In this document: piece after piece, positions 41,109 to 50,511 of the stretch
Layout: the number at the start of each line of letters is the position of its first letter
How positions within the stretch are numbered: the stretch's first letter is position 1
NCBI GenBank assembly: GCA_034509925.1
Contig: CM067537.1
Coordinates: 9,027,501-9,091,500 of the forward strand
DNA length: 64,000 nt
From: Hirudinaria manillensis
Lineage: Eukaryota > Annelida > Clitellata > Hirudinida > Hirudinidae
Direction of reading: 5' to 3'
Translations under genes and position numbers: made by a program
Notes under the pieces: model-generated
Seen by the model: only the letters and a program-made list of their open reading frames with translations
Databases searched by the model: none
Told to the model about the DNA's origin: nothing

Positions 41109-41510
41109 GGCGAAATTCTGAAGTGATACAAACAACAATAACAACGATCAAAGGCTGATTATCATTAGGCGACTTTCAACATTTAAAGATTTCTTTTATT
41201 TATTAACATATGCAAATTTTTATTACCTAGTATCATTAAAAAAACCCTAAATAATAAGAATATTTAATATTCTGATGTCGGGTATAGATTTAAAAGTCAA
41301 AACAATACAAGCGCTTTCTACTTAAGTGTGAAGTTAATGAATACACTTGCTTATGACAAAAGACAATAAAAAATGCAGTAGGAAATATTAAATCTAATGT
41401 CTAATATTTAATTTATAAATTTAGCGCTTCTAAGTGTGTCGTGGAGTTACGGTATTTGATTGTTTCTTAAAGTTTGTCTCAAGGGTTGTGGATTGGCTTA
41501 GATGATCGAT
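41109..41510. promoter_or_regulatory. Compact bidirectional promoter region
   Basis: Only 402 bp separate the ATG of the SYNCRIP-like gene (minus) and that of the 41.5-kb gene (plus). The 5' UTR intron acceptor of the SYNCRIP-like gene lies at its left end. No TATA box is obvious. Confidence 0.5.
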
Positions 41511-42083
41511 ATGCCTTCAATGAGGGAATGCAAATTGTGTTTCGTGCTTCTCGTTTTGGTTGTACCTGCTCAATACCTTATTACACTGTACTTAGGCACC
41601 ACTTCCAATCAGAAGCAGCTTAAAATATTAGAGTGAGTACACCGATTTTACCAAAGGAGTTTTTATTTATTTCACGTTGGAAAATGTGATGATCATGTGT
41701 TAACCATTTTAGGATAAAGTCGGCATTCTCTCATTATACTAAGTATTTAGCATTGGAATCATGGGTGATGTGGTGCCTCAAATTATATGATAAAATTGGA
41801 AACTTTGGGAAGCAAACTGTTGGCACACAGCAACCATTTAGTAGCACGTCAGAGGTTACAACAGACCAAGAACATAACAAGAAAATCTATTATTTTGCTA
41901 GTAAGATTGTGATTTATTAGCAAACTGCAATTTCCAAATCATTTTCTCATCAATATTGGCTTTAAATTTTTGTAAGGACAAAGGAGAATATTATTGCACT
42001 TTCGGGCATTGCCTAACAATTTCCATTGCATCACCCATTGGCATTCTTCTATAAAACACTTTGAACCCATAAAACACCAATGA
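41511..42083 (+). CDS. Small signal-anchor ORF upstream of the YccV domain (3 exons, 138 aa)
   Basis: Exons 41511-41632, 41713-41900 and 41977-42083 join with good GTGAGT/GTAAGA donors and consistent phases. The product starts MPSMRECK and then has a strongly hydrophobic segment (LCFVLLVLVVPAQYLITLYL) that should act as a signal anchor, followed by an amphipathic Trp/Tyr-rich stretch (HYTKYLALESWVMWCLKLYD). The frame ends at TGA 42081-42083, which overlaps the ATG of the YccV ORF by two bases. I suspect it is meant to be the N-terminus of one membrane-anchored YccV protein, but no in-frame splice joining the two is visible. It may instead be a separate upstream protein, or the frame may be broken by a real or sequencing indel. 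Confidence 0.6.
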
Positions 42084-43098
42084 AATTCTGCAACAAGTGC
42101 GGCCTCAAACCACTTTTCACCGATTCACCGACAGCTTCTCCCGAGCCTCGTACGCCGAGACCGGACCACGTAAAGTTCCGGATAGGTCAGGTCGTACGGC
42201 ACAAGGACCAGAACTACAGGGGAATTGTTTACGGATGGGACGAAAAGACCACGGTCAGTTTGGTCTTCTGCTCTGTTAAACTTTCGTTGTCAAATTATAT
42301 ACTCTGATAATATAATACTATAATATAATACTACAATATAATACTATAATATAATACTATAATGTAATACTATAAATAAGAATGTACTTTTTTACATGAT
42401 AGTAGAGGTGATGATTATGTTACTGACATTATTGCTATTTTATCGTCAAACTATTCTATTGTTCGTACAAATTGTCCAAACACCTGCATCCGAGCAGGAG
42501 TAAATCTGTCAATCGATTAATCGACAGGCCCCCCAAATCTGGATGTACAGAAGATACGGGAGCCTAACTGAGGTTGAATCTTGCTTGCCAAATTTTTGTG
42601 AAACTACCTTCCCCAAAATGTGTACATTTCAATGAGATCACTTTCAACAATCATGCAGCAGAAGTTCACAGAAATGCCCAGCTACTCCATACTCGTGGAT
42701 GCAAGGGACCATGCAAAGATGGTCCTGTCCTACGTGGCCCAGGACGACTTGGTGTCAATTACCGGGACCAAGGTAGGTGCGGGCGAATGCGATCGACCCC
42801 GGCCCGCCTACCATCCTCCCAGAGGTCACGAGGGTTGGGAAAGCACTCGAATCATCCCTCGCATTCGTCGCCTCGAAAGCAATCTCGGACACACATGTAA
42901 CCCACAAACTTTATCACGCCATCGTTGATATGAACCACATCACCTCTAATTCAGTTAAAGACTGAAGCCTTCATCGTTTAAGTCATAATATAATTCATTC
43001 AGATCCTGAACGATTACATAGATGAACACTTCGAGTCTTTCGACGGGAACGCCTACGCCCCGCGACCCAGGCTGAGGAGGCTCTACCCGGACGACTGA
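42080..43098 (+). CDS. YccV-like (hemimethylated-DNA-binding fold) domain protein, 3 exons
   Basis: Exons 42080-42253, 42659-42772 (or 42662) and 43003-43098 are in phase and end at TGA. The domain is the YccV/HspQ fold also found at the C-terminus of animal FBXO21: VKFRIGQVVRHKDQNYRGI and VYGWD, then MPSYSILVDARD, YVAQDDL, and the closing IDEHFESFDGNAYAPRPRL with RRLYPDD. In bacteria, HspQ/YccV binds hemimethylated oriC DNA and is a Lon protease specificity factor; the role of the animal forms is not established. The start at 42080 is the first ATG after an in-frame stop and gives about 127 aa. The preceding membrane-anchor ORF probably belongs to the same transcript. AATAAA follows at 43196. 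Confidence 0.85.
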
Positions 43099-43195
43099 CC
43101 CGGTGCCTTTTGAGGCAAACGTTTCGACGACAAACAACTCCCTTACTGCTGTAAAAAAAAAATTAAAGAAAGCCATTTATCATCTTGAATTGTTT

Positions 43196-43201
43196 AATAA
43201 A
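43196..43201 (+). terminator. Candidate poly(A) signal of the YccV gene
   Basis: AATAAA about 100 bases after the stop codon. Confidence 0.55.
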
Positions 43202-43414
43202 TATGCCAAAAACGAGGTTTTGTAAATATGTTTTAAAATCATGCATTACAACAAAAGGGAAGGGGCTAACATTCAGATGCATTCAAAAGCGAATTCATTC
43301 TTTCCCCGAACCGGGCATTCGAAATACCCACAGTTTGCATGCCATAACAAACGACGCACTCAACTAGTCCGGCCCTCGAGTACATTTCCGGATGCTTTTT
43401 GTACCTCGGAGCGC

Positions 43415-44353
43415 TCAGTTGTGCTTCCACCTCTTCCCGCAGTTGTTGCACAGGACGAAGGTGGTCATCGGTTCGTCTGCGCTCCTCGTCTGGGCCTGGT
43501 TGTACGTCGTGTCCCTCTTCCCGCACCGGCTGCACTTGTAGAAGTCCGACCTCGAGCCGGGATTGACGGCCAGCCTGTGGTCGTCTATAGATTCCTTCAT
43601 GTACTTCTCGATCTCCTTCTTCAGCTCGTCGCTGGCCATCTCTTTGGGGGTCATCTTGGCGATCCGGTCCGGGGAGATCGACCCCTCGAGTATGTTCTTC
43701 TTGAGCTGGGGGTTCTCGGCGTCCCTGATGTTCATGACCCGACTCTTCACCCGGTTCTTGTATTTCGCGTCGGTGTCGTTGAACTCCTCGTAGATGCGAT
43801 CCTCGATCGCGGCCGCCAGGACGTCGAAGTCCAAGCCCTCGTGGTCCGGGCACCGCAGGGACTCTGCCAGGAGCTGCCGGCATTTTAGCCTCACAGAGTC
43901 GGAAGTGCTGCTCGGACGAAGGTCGAACGGATTGCCGGAGCCGGACCGTTGCGTGGTCCTGGCAGAGGTCGTGTTTTGGACCGCACCGCCGGGGCCGGGC
44001 GATGCCTTGCTAGAGGTGCCGGCGTGCGGAGATTCGGAACGATGGCTCCCGGAATCTTGCGAGTCCTCCTCTTTGGAGACGGGAGCCGAGCTTTTTTGCT
44101 GCTTAGATTCGTCGTAGGTCTTCTTCCAGGTCTTGATCAGGCTTTTGGCCATCGTTTTTGTTTTCTCGTCCGAGCAGTTCTTTCGGAATTCGTTGACGAT
44201 GACCCCTATCTTCGACTTTGAAAGAATGTCGAGGTCGATCGGGTAGTCCTTCAGAACTCTGAGCATTTCCTCTGCTTGCTTGTGATTTGCATCTTCAGAA
44301 GTCAACTTTTGCAGCTTTTTTCCTATTTTCTTGACTTCATTCAGTACATCCAT
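43415..44353 (-). CDS. Transcription elongation factor TFIIS, copy 1 (intronless, 312 aa)
   Basis: TFIIS rescues arrested RNA polymerase II by stimulating transcript cleavage in its active site. The complete 312-aa frame has all three domains. Domain I, the LW bundle, is at about residues 1-80 (LDILSKSKIGVIVNEFRKN, AKSLIKTWKK). A Ser/Gly-rich linker follows. Domain II is at about 150-260 (SLRCPDHEGLDFDVLAAAIE, KYKNRVKSRVMNIRD). Domain III is a zinc ribbon with Cys274, Cys277, Cys302 and Cys305 and the catalytic Asp293-Glu294 in QTRSADEPMTTF. There is no coding intron, unlike almost all neighbours. A TTTTTAG acceptor just before the ATG hints at a 5' UTR intron. It is noticeably GC-rich relative to copy 2 at 45.6-46.5 kb. 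Confidence 0.97.
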   Translation of the reverse strand: MDVLNEVKKIGKKLQKLTSEDANHKQAEEMLRVLKDYPIDLDILSKSKIGVIVNEFRKNCSDEKTKTMAKSLIKTWKKTYDESKQQKSSAPVSKEEDSQDSGSHRSESPHAGTSSKASPGPGGAVQNTTSARTTQRSGSGNPFDLRPSSTSDSVRLKCRQLLAESLRCPDHEGLDFDVLAAAIEDRIYEEFNDTDAKYKNRVKSRVMNIRDAENPQLKKNILEGSISPDRIAKMTPKEMASDELKKEIEKYMKESIDDHRLAVNPGSRSDFYKCSRCGKRDTTYNQAQTRSADEPMTTFVLCNNCGKRWKHN

Positions 44354-45591
44354 AATACCTCTAAAAAGAAAGTTTATAATGATTGAGATAAGGACATTAC
44401 AGATGAAAATCCGTAGATTGGCAGTGTAGGTGAATTAAATAATTCCATGCTCCTTAAATGTTTTCTGTTAACGACATCAAGGAATGAAGTAGAAATTATG
44501 TAAAAATATTAACTTAATTTTAAAATTAATCCGTTTTAGAGTAAAAAAACACATATTAATACATAAAAATAAATATACACTACTAATACGGGAAAAAAAA
44601 CTATCGGAAACGATGACAGCAGACTGCAGTCTCAATAATCGCCTATAAATTCGATGCAAGTTCGCAAATAAAGCAACAAGTTAATTGAAGTGACATTGTG
44701 TTATGGATTAAAACTTCTAAAATCAAATCCACCTCGCCAGAAGCGACGCAGAAACAACTCGGGCAGACTATACAATAACAGTAGTACGGACCAAACGGTA
44801 TATAACATCGATATTTCTAGCGATGGCTCAAAATTTTGACATTATTACATAGAATTGTGGTTATTCATAAATTTACTGTAAAGCATTTAGAAATTTAATG
44901 TTTTCGTAAAATGAAACCGTGGTAAATTTATCAGACTATAATTTTCTTCAAATTTTGAGTTAAGGTCTCGGACGAACCAAAGTTAATGTTGATGTTTATG
45001 TAAGATAACAGAAACGCAAGTTTTAGTTGCATCTCGAAAGTTAGAATCATTTGACAAGTGTATTTATTTTCTTTATCGCTCTTTGGCTACGTTCTCTCCG
45101 ATTTACCATAAGCTCCATTTTTCGCGATGCCCTTGGAACTGCTCCAGGAATATTAGTAGATATTATGGTTTTGAAACTCATAATTTCAGCTCGATTGAAA
45201 AGCTTTAAAAAACGGAAAGCTAAAACCGCAAATATAAGATTGCCAAAAACAAACTATTATTTCGATAATTCTTTATTATTGAGATTTGTCATTATAAGCT
45301 TAGCGTCTGCTTTTCTAACTGTAAAATAAACAACTCGAAGCAGTCAGCAAAGTAAATAAATTGAAAAGTATTTAAATTGTGCAGCATAAAATAAATATCA
45401 TGCATCATTTAATAAACCCCCAAACTTTATGATTTAATAATCTATGAAATGGAACCTTATGACCTTAACGAGCTAAAAAGAGGAGCTAAAGTTTATAATG
45501 AAATTTAACCTTGAAAACTACAATTTCAGTTTAAAATCTTTATTTATGAAATAATTAGCAAAAATCTTTAAGTTATTGAAAGCGATCAAAT

Positions 45592-46488
45592 CTACTGCTT
45601 CCATCTTTTTCCGCAGTTGTTGCACGAAATGAAGGTTGTCATTGGCTCGTCGGCACTTCTCGTCTGAGCCTGGGTGTAGGAAGTGTCGTTCTTTCCGCAC
45701 CTGCTGCACTTGTACATGGTGGAGCTTGAAGCAAGGCCGGCATTGAAGATCTTCTTGTTTCTTCCCTCTTTGGTTCCCTTCTGGACCTGTTTCTTCATCT
45801 CGTCGCTCGCGTAATCCTTGTAATCCATGACCGAGTACTGTTCCGGAGTGATCTCTCCATCGAGAATCATTTGCTTGACTCTCTGGTTGTCCTTGCACTT
45901 GATGCTCATGATCTTGTTTCTAATCGTAACGACGTACTTGTTGCCAGTGTCCTTAATGTTATCGAAGACGGCATCCTCGATGGCACCGGCTATTAGCTCG
46001 AAGTTCATGCCTCTATGGTTGGGGCATTTAAGAGAATCGGCCAACACTTTACGCATCTTCAGTCTCATCGGATCGTCGATGTACGAAGGACGAAGGTTGT
46101 AGGGATTGCTCGGCCATTGCCTTCCACTCCCCGAGCTCCATTCACTGGCGTCTCTCGAATCGTCTTCACTTTTTTCGATCGAATCCTCTGCACGATCTCT
46201 CGTGTCTTCGTCGCTGGTTCGACGCGACTTCTTTTCTTCCTTCTTCTCGTCTTCGAGCGTTTTCTTTTTCCACTTTTTGATCAAATTCTTGGCCAAAGAC
46301 TTGCAGTTCTCGTCTTTGCAAGTTTTTCTGAATTCGTTGACGACGAGACCGATTCTGGTCTTGGTCAGTATGTCCGTGTTGATGTCGATCTGGTTGAGTT
46401 GTTTGAGTAAATCGATCACCTTCGACTGTTCGGTATTGCCATCTCGAAGGGCTTTTCCTATTTTCATAAGGCGTTCAACTTCGGCCAT
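45592..46488 (-). CDS. Transcription elongation factor TFIIS, copy 2 (intronless, 298 aa)
   Basis: The second TFIIS gene lies in the same orientation 1.1 kb downstream in map order and is also a single exon. It has domain I (DILTKTRIGLVVNEFRKTC, AKNLIKKWKK), a Lys/Glu/Ser-rich linker, domain II (SLKCPNHRGMNFELIAGAIE, MDYKDYASDEMKKQV) and a zinc ribbon with Cys261, Cys264, Cys289 and Cys292 and the catalytic Asp280-Glu281. The ribbon is almost identical to that of copy 1 while the linker and codon use have diverged widely, so this is an old duplication under selection. AATAAA (minus strand) lies at 45539-45544, about 50 bases past the stop. Confidence 0.97.
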   Translation of the reverse strand: MAEVERLMKIGKALRDGNTEQSKVIDLLKQLNQIDINTDILTKTRIGLVVNEFRKTCKDENCKSLAKNLIKKWKKKTLEDEKKEEKKSRRTSDEDTRDRAEDSIEKSEDDSRDASEWSSGSGRQWPSNPYNLRPSYIDDPMRLKMRKVLADSLKCPNHRGMNFELIAGAIEDAVFDNIKDTGNKYVVTIRNKIMSIKCKDNQRVKQMILDGEITPEQYSVMDYKDYASDEMKKQVQKGTKEGRNKKIFNAGLASSSTMYKCSRCGKNDTSYTQAQTRSADEPMTTFISCNNCGKRWKQ

Positions 46489-46837
46489 TTCTTGCGCTGT
46501 TGATGCTGTTTCAACTATCGCTAATTAAGTTTGTTTATTTTTCATTGCTTCCTTAAAAACGCCCTCCCTCGACTTGAAAACAAGCATGAACAAAAGACTG
46601 TTAATATTAGTTTATTAAGATTTAAGATTTAATTAAATTCGACTAAAATTTTATTATCTATTTAACAAAAAATCAATAAAATAATTAAGGGCTTATATTT
46701 ATAAAATAATAATAATAATAATAAAATATAATAAAAATATTTTGGTCGATAATTTAAAGCTTCAGTCTTAAAACCTGATCCGAAATTATGAAATCCACTT
46801 ATATTAAATACATTCGTCTAAATACGAGACAGTATCA

Positions 46838-49252
46838 TTAAGTATCATGGCAGACACAAATTGAAGGTCTTCTGATGAACCTGGCCTCGTAGGGACTCGC
46901 CGAGATGGTCAAAGTAATTAGTTCCTTGGTCTCGATCTTGTCTTGACCTACCGGAGGCAGGATCTCGAATTCGTGCACGAGAGCGGAGGCGAACAGGAAG
47001 AGTTCCTGTCGTGCCAGGATTTCCCCGAAACAAGATCTTTTCCCTGCAACACGTAACTTGAAATATAAATGAAAATTAAGTATAATAAGCTTCAAATAAG
47101 AATAAACCATTGATAATGAAAATCTTCGAAAAATTAAATAATTAAATTAAATTAAATATAGTTTAAAAAATATAGTTAATTGTCAATTAGTCGCTGCAAA
47201 GGTCATCGCGTTCATGATTTCAGAAAGACTGACCGAGTGAGAAAGAGATGACTTGATCCTTTTTTATGACTTCGGTTCTTGACGCGTCTAGAAACCTATT
47301 GACATCGTATTCCTCTGGCTTTTCCCAAACTGTTGGGTCCATGTGGCAACTGTAGATGTTCGGAAGTACCTGTAAATCGATTTCCATTTATTATGGAACA
47401 ACACAACAACTTAAAACAAATGTTTTTAGGTTTTCAATTTCTTTTCCGGTTTCTTTTTTTTTTGTAAATATATTTTCATTAACGATTCAAAAGTGCTTTA
47501 AATCGTTATTAAATTCAAACGCTTATTGTTTACGAAATCTTGAAAATTATTTAAAGTCATGAAAATGCTGTCTGTGATACTGGAGCATGAAATTGAGGTT
47601 CATTTCTCTTGTCGAAGACTTATTGCGTCCTAAAAACACGAGTCGATAAGAAACCTACCACGGTATTTGCAGGTACGAACATCCCGTTGAGATACGTGTC
47701 CTTCAATGTTGAGCGTGCGATGGACAAAGGAACCAAGGTCTTGGCCCTCATTGTCTCCAGAAGGGCAGCTTCTACTAAAGGGAGTTTTGGTCTGTCCTCG
47801 AGAGAAGGGTGCCTGGACAAGCCAACCACTTGATCTATTTGATCTCTCATCTGCTTCTGAACGTCCCGATGATTGGCCATGAAATAGATGAACCACCGAA
47901 GGGTGGTAGCTGTCGTCTCGGTTCCGGCAACTATAAGATCTTTGACGACGATAAACAGACGTTCCACAATCTCCTCCTTTTCCGATAAGTCGGCTCCGGT
48001 TTCTAATTCTTTCTTGAGGAGTCTGTAAAATGAATCCTCCTCGTTAACGTCAGCTGTCGTTTGGAGCATGGAATTGATGACGTTGCGCCATCTCTTGCGA
48101 AGTTTCAGTCGATTGTTCAGACCTTCTCGGAAAATTGGCAAAAATCTGAGTATGGGAAAGAAGTTAATCATGACGGCCTTTTCTATGCCACCTAATTGCA
48201 GATCAATGACTTCCATTCCTTCTTGGAATTCAGGGTCATCGATGTTCCATCTCTTCCCGAAGATGATGCTGCAGACGACATTTGCGACGCTGGCTTTGGT
48301 ATCGTAGCTCGGGTCGAATGCTCGTCCTTCCTTGAGGCCGAATCTCTTGAGTACGTTCTCCACCTCGATTCTTATGCGAGACTCCATGATTCCCTGTCCG
48401 AATCCAAATTTCTTGAGGATGTTCAGAGAGAGTCTGTGCAACTTTTTGAATCTCTCGTTGTACGGATGTTGTATGAATCCTGAACCGAGTAACCAATACC
48501 AATAAAAGATTTTGTGGATATTTTTCTTATATATTCATGTTTAGATAAAATGTTTGGAAGACGTTTATTCTCGAACCTTTGTTTTCCTCAAAGATTACGG
48601 TCAAATATAACATGGGACGATCAGCAAAGTTCTGAGATTGTCTCCCTAAAGCCTCTTGAACTGCTTCTCTTCCATTCAACACGATGACATACCTTGGCAG
48701 GTTATCAGCATTATTTACAAAATATACATTAAAACATTAACAAACTTATTAAAGGGTCTCCAACCCTAGCTAATCGCCATCCAAATTCAAAATTCTAAAG
48801 GGGTACCAAAACTCGAAATATTGGAAAATCACATATAAATGTAAAAATAAATTATTATTCGCAAATTATATTCGCAGCATGGGAGTCACAAATGGAGACC
48901 AATATGTCATCCATAAATCACCGCCAGGAAGCATAGGAAGAGATTAAAAGTCTACCCCCAAAAATCCCCCAAGGATGATGCACCGAGTACCCATCCTAAA
49001 AAAAAGAGAAAATAATTACTTGCTGCACATGTAGAAAGCGAAGACGCTTCCTAATTGTTTGGCCTTTTCTTGGAAAAAAGTATGCATCCCTGGAAGACCA
49101 GGCACGTGGAACAAGGAACCGACGATGGGTAATTTGGGGAGACATAGGGGACGTTTCAAATTCTTCTTTTGTCCACTCGCTAACTTTATCCCAACGTAGG
49201 CAATCAAAAATGTCAAAACGTAGAGAATAATTGTGGTCATAAAGGCCGCCAT
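46838..49252 (-). CDS. Cytochrome P450, clan 2 type, microsomal (5 exons)
   Basis: Haem-thiolate monooxygenase of the ER membrane. Exons (5'->3'): 49252-49020, 48692-48577, 48479-47659, 47369-47234, 47043-46838; in phase, 503 aa, the normal length. Seen in order: an N-terminal membrane anchor (TTIILYVLTFLIAYVGIKL), a basic/proline hinge (KRPLCLPKLPIVGS), the I-helix oxygen-binding motif AGTETT, the K-helix ExxR as ETMR, NRFL in the PERF region, and the haem loop FSLGKRSCFGE with the Cys ligand. The last is split by an intron after FSL. The pattern AGTETT...FSxGKRxCxGExLAR fits CYP2-like enzymes. The substrate is not predictable. It is a single copy in this window with no cluster of related P450s. 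Confidence 0.97.
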
Positions 49253-49841
49253 GTATAGAATAAAGTAACCAAGCTTTTCGAAGAAGACTCTTTATGAACC
49301 GCTCAGATATGCTTTTGCCATCGGGCTTTTTATTGGTGACTCTTCAGATCAGCGACTGCGTGCAGATACAGAGTCCATTTCAATCTATTTTTGAGAGACT
49401 CGTTCAAAAAATTGTCTTGAAGCAGAATCATAATTAAGCAGGGAAAACATTAAACTCATTAGAATGTTTATTTTGCAATTGATTTATCTTGTCATTTCAT
49501 TTGCGTCGTTTGCAAAAATAAAAAGAACCTTATTTTGTGTCGCATTCTTTGCTTCCTCCTCGAGACAAAGAAAACTGACAGCTATTCGACTCGATCACAA
49601 TACGACGATAGGAGTTTTTTACAGCACGAAATATTGAATCCGATGAGATCTTTCTTTTCTTTTTTTTTTTTAATTCTCTAATTTAAATCTAATTCGAATA
49701 AAGACTGATTCTACACCAACCTCCTTAAATTACTCTTCTGCATTGTAACTGAGACCAGGGATGATATGAACATTTTATTCATCACGGGTGATTTGTCCTG
49801 AATTCGAAACACGAGTCTAAAAGCAAATCTAAATAATAACA

Positions 49842-49885
<44 letters not shown>

Positions 49886-50511
49886 TTGTTTAAATGAACA
49901 TTCTAATCATTACTTCTAAACAGCAGTAACCTATGCACCTCATCCATAATTTCAAAACTACGACTCATAACTTCTATCGCTTTTAAAACCCGTTTTTGAT
50001 GTTTGGCAACCTTAGCTATGAATTTCTGAAACGCAACAACTGATAGTCGGAGATGATAACGATAGTCAAACAAGTTTCGGAGTGACACAATGCAGTACAT
50101 CTACTAGTTTGAGACACTTTCCAAATGTTTACTATGTGAAATAATGTGAGATAATGTTGTTTTGGAACGCGTGGATTGATAACTAATCCATGTATTCACT
50201 GCGAATAGGAACCAAGGGGTCATCCCATAATTTTGTAATGACTCGCAAATTAATGGTTTAATTTTGAGGAAATTTTAACATGTCCTATAACTTATTATTT
50301 ACGCCTAAAAGGACTTCAAACAATATCAATGAACCAATAATTTAAAATTAATTAAATTAAAAAATTTAATAAAATTATATTGGTAATATGAAGAATCTTT
50401 TATTATGCTCCTCGACTGTCCGCTTATAACAATTTATCACTGCTTCAATTACCAATCGCATACCCAAAAAAAAAAAACAAAACAAATCTACGAGATACAA
50501 ACTTCTTAAAG
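49253..50511. other. Intergenic region between P450 and HECT genes
   Basis: It contains the divergent promoters of the P450 (minus) and HECT (plus) genes, an ATT microsatellite (49842-49884) and an A-tract at about 50466-50480 just before the HECT ATG. No coding sequence is recognised. Confidence 0.5.

Noticed and set aside
43241..44221. Long plus-strand frames (up to 215 codons)
   Set aside because: Antisense shadows of the GC-rich TFIIS copy 1.
45051..45329. 92-codon hydrophobic frame between the two TFIIS genes
   Set aside because: No ATG at its start, no homologue, AT-rich context; hydrophobicity follows from T-rich sequence.
50460..50482. A-tract next to the HECT gene as a retrocopy poly(A) tail
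   Set aside because: It lies before the start codon, not after the stop, and no target-site duplication is visible, so it does not prove retroposition.
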